Assembly: GCA_002256005.1 (NCBI GenBank)
Contig: NKIQ01000004.1
Coordinates: 101,978 to 165,977, forward strand
Direction: 5' to 3'
Length of the DNA: 64,000 nt
DNA from: Alphaproteobacteria bacterium PA4
GTDB taxonomy: Bacteria; Pseudomonadota; Alphaproteobacteria; Sphingomonadales; Sphingomonadaceae
The translations under genes were made by a program, and so were the position numbers. Under the pieces are notes generated by a model. The model made no database searches. It was not told the DNA's origin and saw only the letters and a program-made list of their open reading frames with translations. Below, piece after piece: positions 8,624 through 18,683 of this stretch; positions within the stretch are counted from its first letter, which is position 1; each line of letters starts with the position of its first letter.

Positions 8624-9186
8624 GCGCTGCCCTCCGCAGCCGATAGGCCGGCCTTCATCCTGATCAGGCCGCGCCGTACCCAGCTTTTCAACGTGCCGAC
8701 CGGCACGCCTTCACGTTCGGCGAGGGTTTCATAGGTCACGCCTTCGAAATAGCAGCTGCGGATCGCCGCTGCATGGCGCGGTTCCAGCGACGCCAGGGCC
8801 CTGTGGACCAGCGCCGCTTCGCCGGACGCCGCCAGCAGCTGTTCGGCGTTGGGGCTGGTGTCGGCCATATCGATGGCATCCTCCATCGGCGCCTGCGGGC
8901 GCACGGCGCGGGCGCGCAGCCGATCGATGGCGCGGTTGCGCGCGATCGTCGCCACCCAGGTCACGGGGCTGGCGCGCGCGGCGTCAAACTCTGCCGCCTT
9001 TCGCCAGACCGTCACATAAACCTCCTGCAAGACATCCTCGGCTTCACCGCGTTCGGCCAAGATACGCAGGATGATGCCAAACAGCTTCGCCGAGGTGCGA
9101 TTATAGAAATCCTGGAATGCGGCCTGGTCGCCATCGGCAGCGCGGGCGAGCAGGGCGGCGAGTTCGGCAGCGCCTTCGGATGCCAT
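8620..9186 (-). CDS. ECF-type RNA polymerase sigma factor (SigK-like)
   Basis: A 188-residue extracytoplasmic-function sigma factor. Region 2 contains ERGEAEDVLQEVYVTVWRKA and the DNA-melting stretch WVATIARNRAIDRLR. Region 4 has the helix-turn-helix CYFEGVTYETLAEREGVP with VGTLKSWVRRGL. No extra C-terminal domain is present. It is translationally coupled to the RskA-like anti-sigma downstream. Its ATG abuts the TAA of mlaF (TAAATG at 9189-9184), so it is probably read through from the alr-mlaEF transcript and may also have an autoregulated promoter that I could not identify. Confidence 0.93.
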   Translation of the reverse strand: MASEGAAELAALLARAADGDQAAFQDFYNRTSAKLFGIILRILAERGEAEDVLQEVYVTVWRKAAEFDAARASPVTWVATIARNRAIDRLRARAVRPQAPMEDAIDMADTSPNAEQLLAASGEAALVHRALASLEPRHAAAIRSCYFEGVTYETLAEREGVPVGTLKSWVRRGLIRMKAGLSAAEGSA

Positions 9187-9941
9187 TTACAGCGTCCTCA
9201 ACGGCATCTTGATCGGTCCATCGGCACGGCCATGGACGAACTGATCGACGTAAGGATTGCCGGAGGCGTCGAGCTCATCCCGCGAACCTTGCCAGATGAT
9301 TGACCCTTCGTAAAGCATGGCGACCCGGTCGGCGATCTTGCGCGCGCTCGACATATCGTGCGTGATGGTTAGCGCGGTGATCTTCAGGTCCGTTACCAGC
9401 GTGCGGATCAGATCGTTGATGACATCGGCCATGATCGGATCGAGGCCGGTGGTCGGTTCATCGAAGAACAGGATTTCTGGCCGCGCCGCGATGGCCCGGG
9501 CCAGCGCCACGCGCTTCTGCATGCCGCCCGACAGCGACGAGGGCCGCAGGTCGAGCACATCGCTGCCCAGCCCGACACGGGCGAGATTATCGGCCGCGGC
9601 CGCGCGCCGGCTGGCGACGCTGCCCGACAGGGCAAAGCTGACATTGCGCCACACCGGCAGCGAATCGAACAGCGCGCCACCCTGGAACAACATGCCGAAG
9701 CGCGCCTGATGATCGGCCAGCGCCCTGCCCTTCAGCCCGGTGACCTCGCGGCCATCAACCTTGATGCTGCCGGCGTCGGGACGGATCAGGCCGAGGATGC
9801 ACTTGATGGTCACCGACTTGCCGGTGCCGGAGCCGCCGATGATGACCAGCGATTCGCCGGGCTGAACCGCGAGGTCGACACCGCGCAGTACCTGCTTGGC
9901 ACCGAATTGCTTGGCGACACCCCGCAAGGCGATCCGCGCCG

Positions 9942-9945
<4 letters not shown>
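9187..9945 (-). CDS. mlaF: ABC transporter ATPase MlaF (phospholipid transport)
   Basis: A 252-residue ATPase of the Mla/MCE lipid transport system. Walker A GGSGTGKS is at residues 37-44, the signature LSGGMQKRVALARAI near 142, and Walker B EILFFDEPTTGLDPI; the MlaF-style segment KVDGREVTGLKGRALADHQARFGMLFQ is absent from most other ABC ATPases and is split here only by normal variation. With MlaE it forms the inner-membrane complex that moves phospholipids between inner and outer membranes. It overlaps mlaE by 4 bases. The MCE-domain substrate protein (MlaD) that usually follows is not here; a sigma factor gene takes that place. Confidence 0.9.
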
Positions 9946-10732
<787 letters not shown>

Positions 10733-10736
<4 letters not shown>

Positions 10737-11788
10737 GTATAGACCCGCGCATAGCGGTCGCCCAAGCCGGTGAGCAACTCATATTCGGTGCGGCCCGCCG
10801 CAGCGGCGGTTTCGGCCAGGTCGAAGCCGATGGTCAGCCAGTCGCCTTCCGCTACCGGGGCCGCGTCGGTGACATCGAAACAGCTCATGTCCATCGACAC
10901 CCGACCAACCAGCGGGCAGCGCCGGCCATCGACCACCGCCCAGCCGCGATTGGAAAGCGAGCGCGGATAGCCATCGGCATAGCCGAGCGCCACCACGGCG
11001 ATGCGCGTCGGCCGCTCCGCCACGAAGGTGGCGCCATAGCCGACGGCATCGCCGCCAGCGATGTCGCGGCACTGGATGATGCGGGCGGCGATGCCGGCGA
11101 CATCGCGTAGCGGTTCGGCACCGGGTGCCGGGCCGCCGCCATAGATGCCGATGCCGGGTCGCGTGAGATCGAAGCGAAAGCCCTCGCCCATGCCGATGCC
11201 GGCGGAATTGGCCAGCGCATGGCGGCGCGCCGGCACCACCGCCGCCACATCGGCAAAGGCGGCGCGCTGCCAGGCGTTGAGCGGATGCCCGGGGTCTTCC
11301 GAACAGGCGAGATGGCTGTGCAGCGTATCGATGGCGAGGCCGTCGAGCAGCCCCGAGCGCGCTTCGACCAGCGTCAGCCCCAGCCGGTTGATGCCGGTAT
11401 CGACCATGACATCGGCCGGACGGCCAGTCGATTTCCACGCCGCGACCTGCGCGGCCGTCACCAGCACCGGCACCGCCCGGCTGGCGAGCGCCTGCGCCAT
11501 TTCGGCCGGGCCGACCCCGTGAAGCACGGCGACGCGCACCTGGTCCGGCCATGGTTCGAGCGCCTGTTCCAGCGCCGCCACCTCGTGCCAATGCGCGACG
11601 AACAGGTCGCGGCAACCGGCGGCGATCAGCGCCGCAGCCACCCCTGGCGCGCCGAGGCCATAGCCATCGGCCTTGATTGCGGCGCCGCAGGCCGCCGCCC
11701 CGCTGGCACGCGCGAACACCTGCCAATTGTGCACCAGCGCCGACCGATCGACCAGCAGCCGGGCATTGGGGGGGGCGGGTTCGACCAT
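10733..11788 (-). CDS. alr: Alanine racemase
   Basis: A 351-residue PLP enzyme that interconverts L- and D-alanine for peptidoglycan. The PLP-binding Lys39 is in AAIKADGYGLG and the second catalytic Tyr in DAVGYGATFVAE. GRVSMDMSCFDVT and ELLTGLGDRYARVY near the C-terminus are standard Alr blocks. The start ATG 11788 gives a normal length. It heads a minus-strand run through mlaE and mlaF, which couples a cell-wall precursor enzyme with lipid transport genes. Confidence 0.95.
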
Positions 11789-11971
11789 CGCCCGCCATGG
11801 TTAGCGGGCGGTGCCGCGCCTGTCACGCCATCCAGCGCAAGCCTTGGCAAAACACGGTAATCTTAATGGCTTGCAACCATCCTCGCCGCGCAGACGCACG
11901 TGCGAGGCGCCGTTCCTGTCATTGCTGGCCGCCGGACTCTCCGCGCGGCCCTTCGCAAGGGAGAATGATCG

Positions 11972-13174
11972 ATGAGCAACCGCACTAGCACCGTCAACAC
12001 TGGCACCGCGCTGATCGCCGCGCTGCGCATCGCGCGCCCGGGCGATACCATTCTGCTGGCCAGCGGCAATTACGGCAATGTCTCGCTCAGCGGCATGAAC
12101 TTTGCCGGCCAGGTTACCATTCGGTCAGCCAACCCGAATGCAGACGCAGTGTTCACCACCTTGCGGCTGACCAATGTCAACAATCTCGTCATCGACGATA
12201 TCGATGTCCGGCGGCCGCTCAGCACCAGCGCCGGGCTGAACACCGGGGCGTTGACCATCAACAAATCCAGCAATGTCAGCATCGTCAACAGCGACATCCA
12301 GGGCTCACTCAACAACAATGCCTGGGATGATGGCCATGGCATCGTGGTCACCGACAGCAATCGGGTCAGCATCCTCAACAGCAATTTTCGCCAGCTCGAT
12401 GCCGCGACGATCTTCAGTCGCAGCAATGACGTGATCTTTGCCGGTAACAGCATTTCGGAGGCGCGCGAGGGCGTCAATATCAGCCAGACCCGCAGCGGGC
12501 TGTTCGACCGCAACCATGTCACCAACATGCAGCCGGATTATGCCGCCGGGGATCATCCGGACGCTTTTCAGGTGCAAAGCAGCGGCAATGCGGGGAGCAG
12601 CGACCTGAAGTTCACCAACAACGTCATGATCCAGGGCAGCGCCGGGCCAGTGGGCGGCATCTTCATTCGCAGCGAGGCTGCGGCCAGCGGCGTCCGCCAC
12701 AGCAACATCGTCATCGAAAACAATTACTACGAAGGTGCCTATCGCCACGCCATCAGCGTCAGCAACAGCGATGCAGTGCGGGTGGAAAACAATACGGTGC
12801 TGATGGGCAACAATCAGGGCGTTGTGCCGGCCATCCAGCTGGGCGATGTGCGCGGTGGCGAGATCCTCGACAATGTGGCGACGCTGATCCTCGAACATCG
12901 CATCCAGACCAACCAGAACCTGCAGTTCGCCAACAATGTCGATGTCTGGGATTCGCAGTTCCGCACGGGCATCGCGGTGTCCAGCCTGTTCGAGGCGCGT
13001 GGCACCGGCGATGTCGATTTCAGCCGGCTGGGCGTGCTGTCGGGCAGCGCAGCTGCCAATGCCGGGGCCGGGTTTCGCGCGGTTGCCGATGTCGGCCATC
13101 TGACGGCCAGCACGGCGGGCCAGCTGGCGAGTTATCTGCCCCAATTCGAAGGCAATTTCACCGCCTTCGCCTGA
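11972..13174 (+). CDS. Right-handed parallel beta-helix repeat protein
   Basis: A 400-residue protein rich in short Asn/Val/Ile repeats such as NVNNLVIDDIDV, SSNVSIVNSDI, SNRVSILNSNF and HSNIVIENNYY, the ladder pattern of a pectate-lyase-type right-handed beta-helix (residues about 25-320). There is no N-terminal signal peptide; it starts MSNRTSTVNTGTALIAALRI directly. The C-terminal 40 residues are small and hydrophobic, ending in a NFTAFA tail, which could be a type I secretion signal. Such folds are found in polysaccharide lyases and C5-epimerases, but no catalytic residues are assigned. AAGGGAGA precedes ATG 11972 at good spacing. It stands alone between divergent and convergent neighbours. 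Confidence 0.82.
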   Translation: MSNRTSTVNTGTALIAALRIARPGDTILLASGNYGNVSLSGMNFAGQVTIRSANPNADAVFTTLRLTNVNNLVIDDIDVRRPLSTSAGLNTGALTINKSSNVSIVNSDIQGSLNNNAWDDGHGIVVTDSNRVSILNSNFRQLDAATIFSRSNDVIFAGNSISEAREGVNISQTRSGLFDRNHVTNMQPDYAAGDHPDAFQVQSSGNAGSSDLKFTNNVMIQGSAGPVGGIFIRSEAAASGVRHSNIVIENNYYEGAYRHAISVSNSDAVRVENNTVLMGNNQGVVPAIQLGDVRGGEILDNVATLILEHRIQTNQNLQFANNVDVWDSQFRTGIAVSSLFEARGTGDVDFSRLGVLSGSAAANAGAGFRAVADVGHLTASTAGQLASYLPQFEGNFTAFA

Positions 13175-13201
13175 TGTTCCGGTGCCATGGCCTTGTGACT
13201 G

Positions 13202-13615
13202 TCATGCCGGCAGCAGGAATGGCGATGCCACCTCTGTCGGCACCCGCACCGCCCGGCCTGAGGCCTGGTCGATCAGGGCCCATATGGTCAGCGCCTTGGC
13301 GCGCAACTGGCCATCGGCGCCGCAGATTTCGACATGGCGATCGAAACGGGCGCCGCGCGGCGTGCCGACCCAGGTGGTCAGCGTCAGGCTTTCGCCGACC
13401 AGCGTCGGCCGCCGGTAATCGATCTCGTGCCGGGTCACCACCCAGACATAGCGGGCGATGTCCTCGGCGCGCGCCACCGCCTGCCAGTGCGCCGTCGCTG
13501 CATCCTGCACCCAGCGCAGATAGACGGTGTTGTTGACATGGCCGAGCGCGTCGATGTCGGCCGGTTGTGCCGTCACCACCATGCGAAAACCGGCGCGATC
13601 AGCGGGCGCCTGCAT
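13202..13615 (-). CDS. Acyl-CoA thioesterase, hotdog fold (4-hydroxybenzoyl-CoA thioesterase-like)
   Basis: A 137-residue hotdog-fold protein. The block ADIDALGHVNNTVYLRWVQDAA contains the Asp of the 4HBT/YbgC active site, and YRRPTLVGESLTLTTWV and GRAVRVPTEV match the rest of the family. It would hydrolyse acyl-CoA thioesters in the cytoplasm. ATG 13615 is chosen because the frame further upstream lies inside oligopeptidase B; the genes overlap by 17 bases and are probably coupled. Substrate range is not evident. Confidence 0.88.
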   Translation of the reverse strand: MQAPADRAGFRMVVTAQPADIDALGHVNNTVYLRWVQDAATAHWQAVARAEDIARYVWVVTRHEIDYRRPTLVGESLTLTTWVGTPRGARFDRHVEICGADGQLRAKALTIWALIDQASGRAVRVPTEVASPFLLPA

Positions 13616-15689
13616 CGGCCACCCCGGAGTCATCAAGCCCGAAACTGGCGAGGATGAAGGCATATTCCTCGGCGATGTCCTGCAGCGCTGCGAAGCGCCC
13701 GGACTGGCCGCCATGGCCGGCGCCCATGTTGGTCTTCAGCAGCAGGATGTTGCTGTCCGTCTTCGTCGCGCGCAGCTTCGCCGCCCATTTCGCCGGCTCC
13801 CAATAGGTGACACGCGGATCGTTCAGGCCGGCGGTGATCAGCAGCGGCGGATAGGCCTGGGCGCGGACGTTGTCATAGGGGCTATAGCTCTTGATCAGAT
13901 CGTAATCGACCTTGGACGTGATCGGATTGCCCCATTCCGGCCATTCGCCGGGGGTGAGCGGCAGGCTGTCGTCGAGCATGGTATTGAGCACATCGACAAA
14001 TGGCACATGCGCCGCCACCGCCCGCCACAGCTGGGGATTGCTGTTGATGACGGCGCCCATCAGCTCGCCGCCGGCGCTGCCGCCGCTGGCCGAAATACTG
14101 CCCGCCGACGTCCAGCCGGCAGCGATCAGGCCCTTGGCCACATCGACGAAATCGTTGAAACTGTTGGTGCGCTTGGCCAGCTTGCCATCGAGATACCAGC
14201 GATAGCCCATGTCGTCGCCACCGCGGATATGGGCGATGGCAAAGGCCATGCCGCGATCGAGCAGGCTCAGCCGATTCGCCGAAAATTGCGGCGAGATGGC
14301 AATGCCATAAGCGCCATAGCCGTAAAGGTGAACGGGTGCACCGGGGCCGCGCTGGAAGCCCTTCTTGTAAACGATCGACACCGGCACCTGGACGCCATCA
14401 CGCACGGTGAAGAACAGACGCTCGGTGGCATAGCCGCGGGCGTCATAGCCCGACGGCACCTCCTGCACCTTGCGGGGGATCAGCGTGCCGGCCGCCACAT
14501 CATAGTCGAACACCGTCGCCGGGGTGACCATCGAGGTATAGCTCAGCCGCAGCAGCGGCGCGTCCGGCTCCGGATTGCTGCCGATGCCGGCGGTGTAGCT
14601 CGCCTCCGGAAACGGCACCCGCGTCTCACTGCCATCGTCGCGGCGCAGCCGCACCTCGTCCAGCCCGTCATGGCGGCTGCTGATGGCGAGATAGGAGGCG
14701 AACGCCACATGGCCGCGCAGATAATCGCGGTCGTTGCCGGCGATCAGCTCCTGCCAGTCGCCGGGCGCGTCCAGATCGGCGGTGACCAGGCGGAAATTGG
14801 GATGCGTGTCGTTGGCGCGGATGAACAGCGTCGCCCCGCGCACATCGACATCATAGCTGACATCGGTCTGGCGGGCGCGGACCAGCACGGGCGCAGCGTC
14901 GGGCGCATCGGTCGGCACCAGCCGCACCTCGCTGGTGGCGTGATCGCTGGTGGTGATGATGAACCAGCGCCGGTCCTGGCTGCGCGCCACGCTGACACCG
15001 AAGCCCTTGTCCGCCGTTTCCTCGTACAGCGTCGCATCCTCGCCGCCGCCGCCCAGACGGTGCAGGCGGATCTTCACGCGCCGCCAATTGTCGTTGACTT
15101 CGGTCCAGGCCAGCGCCTGCGAATCGGCCGCCCAGACCGGCAAGCCGACGCTGACGTTCGTCACCGTTTCCAGATCGGCGCCGCTGACAATGTCGCGAAC
15201 GACCAGCCGGAAACGCTCGGCACCATTGTCGTCATAGGCATAGGCGAGCTTGCGGCCGTCGGGGCTGATCGCCGCCCCGGCGAGGCGGAAATAGTCCTTG
15301 CCCATGGCCAGCGCCGGTTCCGACAGGATGACCTGCTCCGCCCCGCCGTTGACCGGTCGGCGCAGCCAGGTGCGATATTGCGCGCCGGCCTCGAACCGCC
15401 ACCAGTATTCGAAGGCGCCGTCCCTTACCGGCACGCTGGCATCGTCCTGCTTGATGCGGCCTTTCAGCTCCTCGAAAATCCGCTCGGTCAGCGGTGCCAG
15501 CGGCGCCATGCTGGCTTCGAAATAGGCATTCTCGGCCTTCACATAATCCAGCACATCCGGATCATCGACCTTGGGATAGCCGGGGTCCTTCAGCCAGTAA
15601 TAGGGATCGCTCAGCGTCTCGCCATGCCAGGTCGCGACATGCGGGCGAACGGCGGCAACGGGTGGCGTCAGCGTCGGATCGGGGATCAT
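13599..15689 (-). CDS. Oligopeptidase B-type prolyl oligopeptidase (S9A)
   Basis: A 696-residue S9 serine peptidase. The N-terminal beta-propeller begins with the HGETLSDPYYWLKD block typical of PtrB/OpdB, and the catalytic alpha/beta domain follows from about residue 420. Ser lies in SASGGSAGGELMG, Asp in TAGLNDPRV and His in MGAGHGGQSGR. Oligopeptidase B cuts short peptides after basic residues. No signal peptide, so it is cytoplasmic or periplasm-free. ATG 15689 gives the family length; the frame upstream of it has no support. It overlaps the downstream thioesterase gene and diverges from aminopeptidase P. Confidence 0.93.
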   Translation of the reverse strand: MIPDPTLTPPVAAVRPHVATWHGETLSDPYYWLKDPGYPKVDDPDVLDYVKAENAYFEASMAPLAPLTERIFEELKGRIKQDDASVPVRDGAFEYWWRFEAGAQYRTWLRRPVNGGAEQVILSEPALAMGKDYFRLAGAAISPDGRKLAYAYDDNGAERFRLVVRDIVSGADLETVTNVSVGLPVWAADSQALAWTEVNDNWRRVKIRLHRLGGGGEDATLYEETADKGFGVSVARSQDRRWFIITTSDHATSEVRLVPTDAPDAAPVLVRARQTDVSYDVDVRGATLFIRANDTHPNFRLVTADLDAPGDWQELIAGNDRDYLRGHVAFASYLAISSRHDGLDEVRLRRDDGSETRVPFPEASYTAGIGSNPEPDAPLLRLSYTSMVTPATVFDYDVAAGTLIPRKVQEVPSGYDARGYATERLFFTVRDGVQVPVSIVYKKGFQRGPGAPVHLYGYGAYGIAISPQFSANRLSLLDRGMAFAIAHIRGGDDMGYRWYLDGKLAKRTNSFNDFVDVAKGLIAAGWTSAGSISASGGSAGGELMGAVINSNPQLWRAVAAHVPFVDVLNTMLDDSLPLTPGEWPEWGNPITSKVDYDLIKSYSPYDNVRAQAYPPLLITAGLNDPRVTYWEPAKWAAKLRATKTDSNILLLKTNMGAGHGGQSGRFAALQDIAEEYAFILASFGLDDSGVADAGAR

Positions 15690-15793
15690 GCGGGTGTCGG
15701 CTCCGTGGGGCGGGTCGTGCGGGCGGCGCGATGCTGGCAAGTCGGCGCCGGCCGGCCTATGTTGCCGGCGACACCCTAAAGTGAGTGATTTGA

Positions 15794-17587
15794 ATGTCCA
15801 CAATCAAGGACCGGCTGAACGCCCTCAACACCCAGCTCGCCGCCGATCGGCTGACCGGCTTCGTCGTGCCCCTGACCGACGAGCATATGAGCGAATATGT
15901 CGGCGGCTATGCCCAGCGGCTGGCCTGGCTGACCGGGTTCGAAGGCTCGGCGGGATCGGCAGCGGTGCTGGGCGCGCGCGCCGCCATCTTCACCGATGGC
16001 CGCTATACCATCCAGGTTCGCGAGCAGGTGCCGGGCGATGTCTTCGAATACAGGGATGTGCCGCAGACCAGCGCCGCGCAATGGCTGGCCGACCATGCCG
16101 GGCCGGGCGACCGCATCGGCTATGACGCCTGGCTGCACACGCGTGGCTGGGTCGATGCCACCACCCGCCTGCTGGCGGCCAGGGGCGCCGAACTGGTCGC
16201 CGTCACTGCAAACCCCATCGACCGCGTCTGGGCCGGCCGCCCGGCGCCGAGCACTGCCAAATTGTCGGTGCATCTCGACGAGCATGCCGGCCGCACGGCC
16301 GCCGACAAGCGCGCCGAAGTGGCGGCGTTCCTCGCCGCCCGCCACGCCGATGCCGCCATCATCACCGCGCTCGATTCGATCGCCTGGCTGCTCAATATTC
16401 GCGGCACCGATGTCAGCCGCACACCGGTGGCGCTGGCCTTTGCCATCGTCCATGCCGATGCCAGCGTCGATCTGTTCACCGCGCCGGAAAAGATCACGGC
16501 AGACGTGCGCGCCCATATCGGCGACGCCGTGCGCCCGCAGCCGCGCGCAGCCTTCGAGCCGGCGCTGGCCGCACTGGCCGGCAAGACCGTCGTCGTCGAC
16601 CCGGCCAGCGCTGTTGCCGCCATCTTTGCGGCGCTGACCGCCGCCGGCGCGACGCTGATCGAGGCGCGCGACCCGACCGTGCTGCCACGCGCCATCAAGA
16701 ACCCGGTGGAAATCGCCGGCACCATCGCCGCGCATCGCCGCGACGGCGCGGCGCTGACGCGCTTCTTGCACTGGTTCGATGGCGAGGCTGTGAAGGGCGA
16801 GCTGACCGAGCTGAGCGCCGCCGCCAAGCTGCAGCAGTTCCGCGAACAGACCAATGTGCTGGAAGATCTGAGCTTCGATACCATCTCCGGCGCCGGGCCC
16901 AACGCCGCGCTGCCGCACTATCGCGTGTCGGAGGCCAGCAACCGCGCCATCACCCGCGATTCGATCTACCTGGTCGATTCGGGCGGCCAGTATCGCGACG
17001 GCACCACCGATGTGACGCGCACCATGGTCGTCGGCACACCCAGCGCCGAAATGCGCGACCGCTTCACCCGCGTGCTGAAGGGCCATATCGCGCTTGCCCG
17101 CGCCGTGTTCCCGGCCGGCACCCGCGGCGTGCAGCTCGATGCCTTCGCTCGCCAGCATCTCTGGGCCGCGGGCCTCGATTACAATCACGGCACCGGCCAT
17201 GGCGTCGGCAGTTTCCTGTCGGTGCACGAAGGCCCGCAGCGCATTGCCGCGGCCTGGAGCAGCCAGCCGGGCAATGACGAGATTCTGCAGGCCGGCATGA
17301 TCCTGTCGAACGAGCCGGGCTATTACAAATCCGGCGAATACGGCATCCGCGTCGAAAATCTGGTGCTGGTCGAGGAACGTCAGATCCCCGGCGCCGAAAA
17401 GCCGATGCTGGGCTTCCGCGACCTGACGCTGGCCCCCATCGACCGCAACCTCATCGATGCAAGCCTGCTGGATGCGGCCGAACGTGACTGGCTGAACGCC
17501 TATCACGCCCGGGTGCTGGCCGAGATCGGGCCGCAGCTGGACGACGCCGGCCAGGCCTGGCTGGCGGCTGCGACAGCCCCCGTTTGA
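15794..17587 (+). CDS. Xaa-Pro aminopeptidase (M24B, aminopeptidase P)
   Basis: A 597-residue three-domain aminopeptidase P of the long bacterial/eukaryotic APP1 type. Two creatinase-like N-terminal domains (about 1-300) lead into the M24 catalytic domain. Metal ligands are visible as two Asp in YLVDSGGQYRDGTTDVTRTM, His in NHGTGHGVGSFLSVHEGP, and Glu in NEPGYYK and RVENLVLV. It removes N-terminal residues preceding proline and would act on peptides released by oligopeptidase B, whose gene is divergent 104 bases away. A GAGTGA stretch lies upstream of ATG 15794. Confidence 0.95.
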   Translation: MSTIKDRLNALNTQLAADRLTGFVVPLTDEHMSEYVGGYAQRLAWLTGFEGSAGSAAVLGARAAIFTDGRYTIQVREQVPGDVFEYRDVPQTSAAQWLADHAGPGDRIGYDAWLHTRGWVDATTRLLAARGAELVAVTANPIDRVWAGRPAPSTAKLSVHLDEHAGRTAADKRAEVAAFLAARHADAAIITALDSIAWLLNIRGTDVSRTPVALAFAIVHADASVDLFTAPEKITADVRAHIGDAVRPQPRAAFEPALAALAGKTVVVDPASAVAAIFAALTAAGATLIEARDPTVLPRAIKNPVEIAGTIAAHRRDGAALTRFLHWFDGEAVKGELTELSAAAKLQQFREQTNVLEDLSFDTISGAGPNAALPHYRVSEASNRAITRDSIYLVDSGGQYRDGTTDVTRTMVVGTPSAEMRDRFTRVLKGHIALARAVFPAGTRGVQLDAFARQHLWAAGLDYNHGTGHGVGSFLSVHEGPQRIAAAWSSQPGNDEILQAGMILSNEPGYYKSGEYGIRVENLVLVEERQIPGAEKPMLGFRDLTLAPIDRNLIDASLLDAAERDWLNAYHARVLAEIGPQLDDAGQAWLAAATAPV

Positions 17588-17657
17588 TGCGGCACCGCTG
17601 CGCGTTTCGTCGGCCGCCGCAGACGTGCTATTGTCATGCCTCCAAGGGAGATCGACC

Positions 17658-18215
17658 ATGCTGAAACCGGTTCTTGCCGCCGCCGCTGCCGCCGCCGCCG
17701 TGCTGCTCGTTGCCGCCACCCCGGCGCCGCGCAGCGCCTATGACATCACGATGAAGACCATCGATGGCAAGCCGATGCCGTTCGCCCAGTACAAAGGCAA
17801 GGTGCTGCTGGTCGTCAACACCGCCAGCTTCTGCGGCTATACCCCGCAATATGAAGGCCTGCAGAAGCTGCAGGACACCTACAAGGCGCAGGGTTTCACC
17901 GTCATCGGCATCCCGTCCGGCGATTTCAAATCGCAGGAATATGCCTCGAACGGCGAGATCAAGACCTTCTGCGAATCGAAGTTCGGCATCAAATTCCCGC
18001 TGGCCGAGAAATCGACAGTCGTCGGCCCGGATGCGGCGCCCTTCTACCGCTGGGCCGCCACGACGCTCGGCCCGGACAAGGTGCCGAAGTGGAATTTCCA
18101 CAAATATCTGGTCGGCCGTGATGGCAAGCTGATCACTGCCTTCCCCTCCGCCACCACGCCGACCTCGGCGGAAGTTACCGGGGCGGTTGCTGCCGCCATC
18201 GCCGTCAAGGGCTGA
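17658..18215 (+). CDS. Exported glutathione peroxidase-family protein
   Basis: A 185-residue thioredoxin-fold peroxidase. The active Cys59 is in VNTASFCGYTPQYEGLQ, with FPLAEKSTVVG and the KWNFHKYLVGRDG block (Trp and Asn of the GPx tetrad). Unlike most bacterial GPx proteins it starts with a hydrophobic signal-like segment (residues 1-20, Ala-rich), so it is likely exported or membrane-tethered. Such enzymes usually take electrons from thioredoxin rather than glutathione. AAGGGAG precedes ATG 17658. It follows aminopeptidase P by 70 bases. Confidence 0.9.
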   Translation: MLKPVLAAAAAAAAVLLVAATPAPRSAYDITMKTIDGKPMPFAQYKGKVLLVVNTASFCGYTPQYEGLQKLQDTYKAQGFTVIGIPSGDFKSQEYASNGEIKTFCESKFGIKFPLAEKSTVVGPDAAPFYRWAATTLGPDKVPKWNFHKYLVGRDGKLITAFPSATTPTSAEVTGAVAAAIAVKG

Positions 18216-18218
18216 TTC

Positions 18219-18374
18219 TCAGGGCTCGAATCGTTCCGGCGGCACCGCCGGGGCGGGCGCGCCGGGCGGTATCGCCCGGTCACGGGCCTTGCGCCGGGCC
18301 AGATTGGCGCGCAGTGCGGCCGCCAGTCGCGCCTGGCGGGCGGCTTCGGCGCTGTTTTTGGGGTCGTCGCTCAT
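18219..18374 (-). CDS. Small conserved alphaproteobacterial protein, 51 residues
   Basis: A 51-residue basic, Ala/Arg-rich protein starting MSDDPKNSAEAARQARLAA and continuing LRANLARRKARDRA, then a Pro-rich tail. Similar short proteins with the ALRANLARRKAQ-type core are widespread in Alphaproteobacteria, commonly annotated hypothetical; no function is known to me. It has no membrane segment and is predicted helical over residues 8-35. It converges with the glutathione peroxidase gene, with 3 bases between stops. A longer frame continues upstream through the tRNA gene and is not credible. Confidence 0.65.
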   Translation of the reverse strand: MSDDPKNSAEAARQARLAAALRANLARRKARDRAIPPGAPAPAVPPERFEP

Positions 18375-18451
18375 ATCGACCCCATAAACCAGCCCGAGGT
18401 TTCTTGACAGTCCGCCTGCCCTCCCCCATAGGCGCAACCCTTCGCCGGAAT

Positions 18452-18526
<75 letters not shown>

Positions 18527-18571
18527 CCGGCGATCCGGTTTCGATGTCGCGACGTGAAATTCGCGACACAG

Positions 18572-18601
18572 AAGGGGCGGTCCCATCGGGGCCGCCCTTT
18601 T
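18572..18601 (+). terminator. Terminator downstream of tRNA-Thr
   Basis: GGGCGG (18575-18580) pairs with CCGCCC (18592-18597), flanked by AA/TT and with an inner CCC/GGG pairing, followed by TTTT. Just upstream an 8 bp inverted repeat TGTCGCGA...TCGCGACA (18545-18568) makes a second hairpin. Confidence 0.8.
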
Positions 18602-18683
18602 CGTTTTCGTGTCGCGCCGGGCCGCGGCAGCCGCAACTGTCGCAATGGATGACAGCGACGGCCCTGGCTGCTACGCCGCACCC

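Noticed and set aside
13527..15779. 750-codon open frame antisense to oligopeptidase B
   Set aside because: A GC-rich shadow frame; the minus strand shows all catalytic residues of an S9 peptidase.
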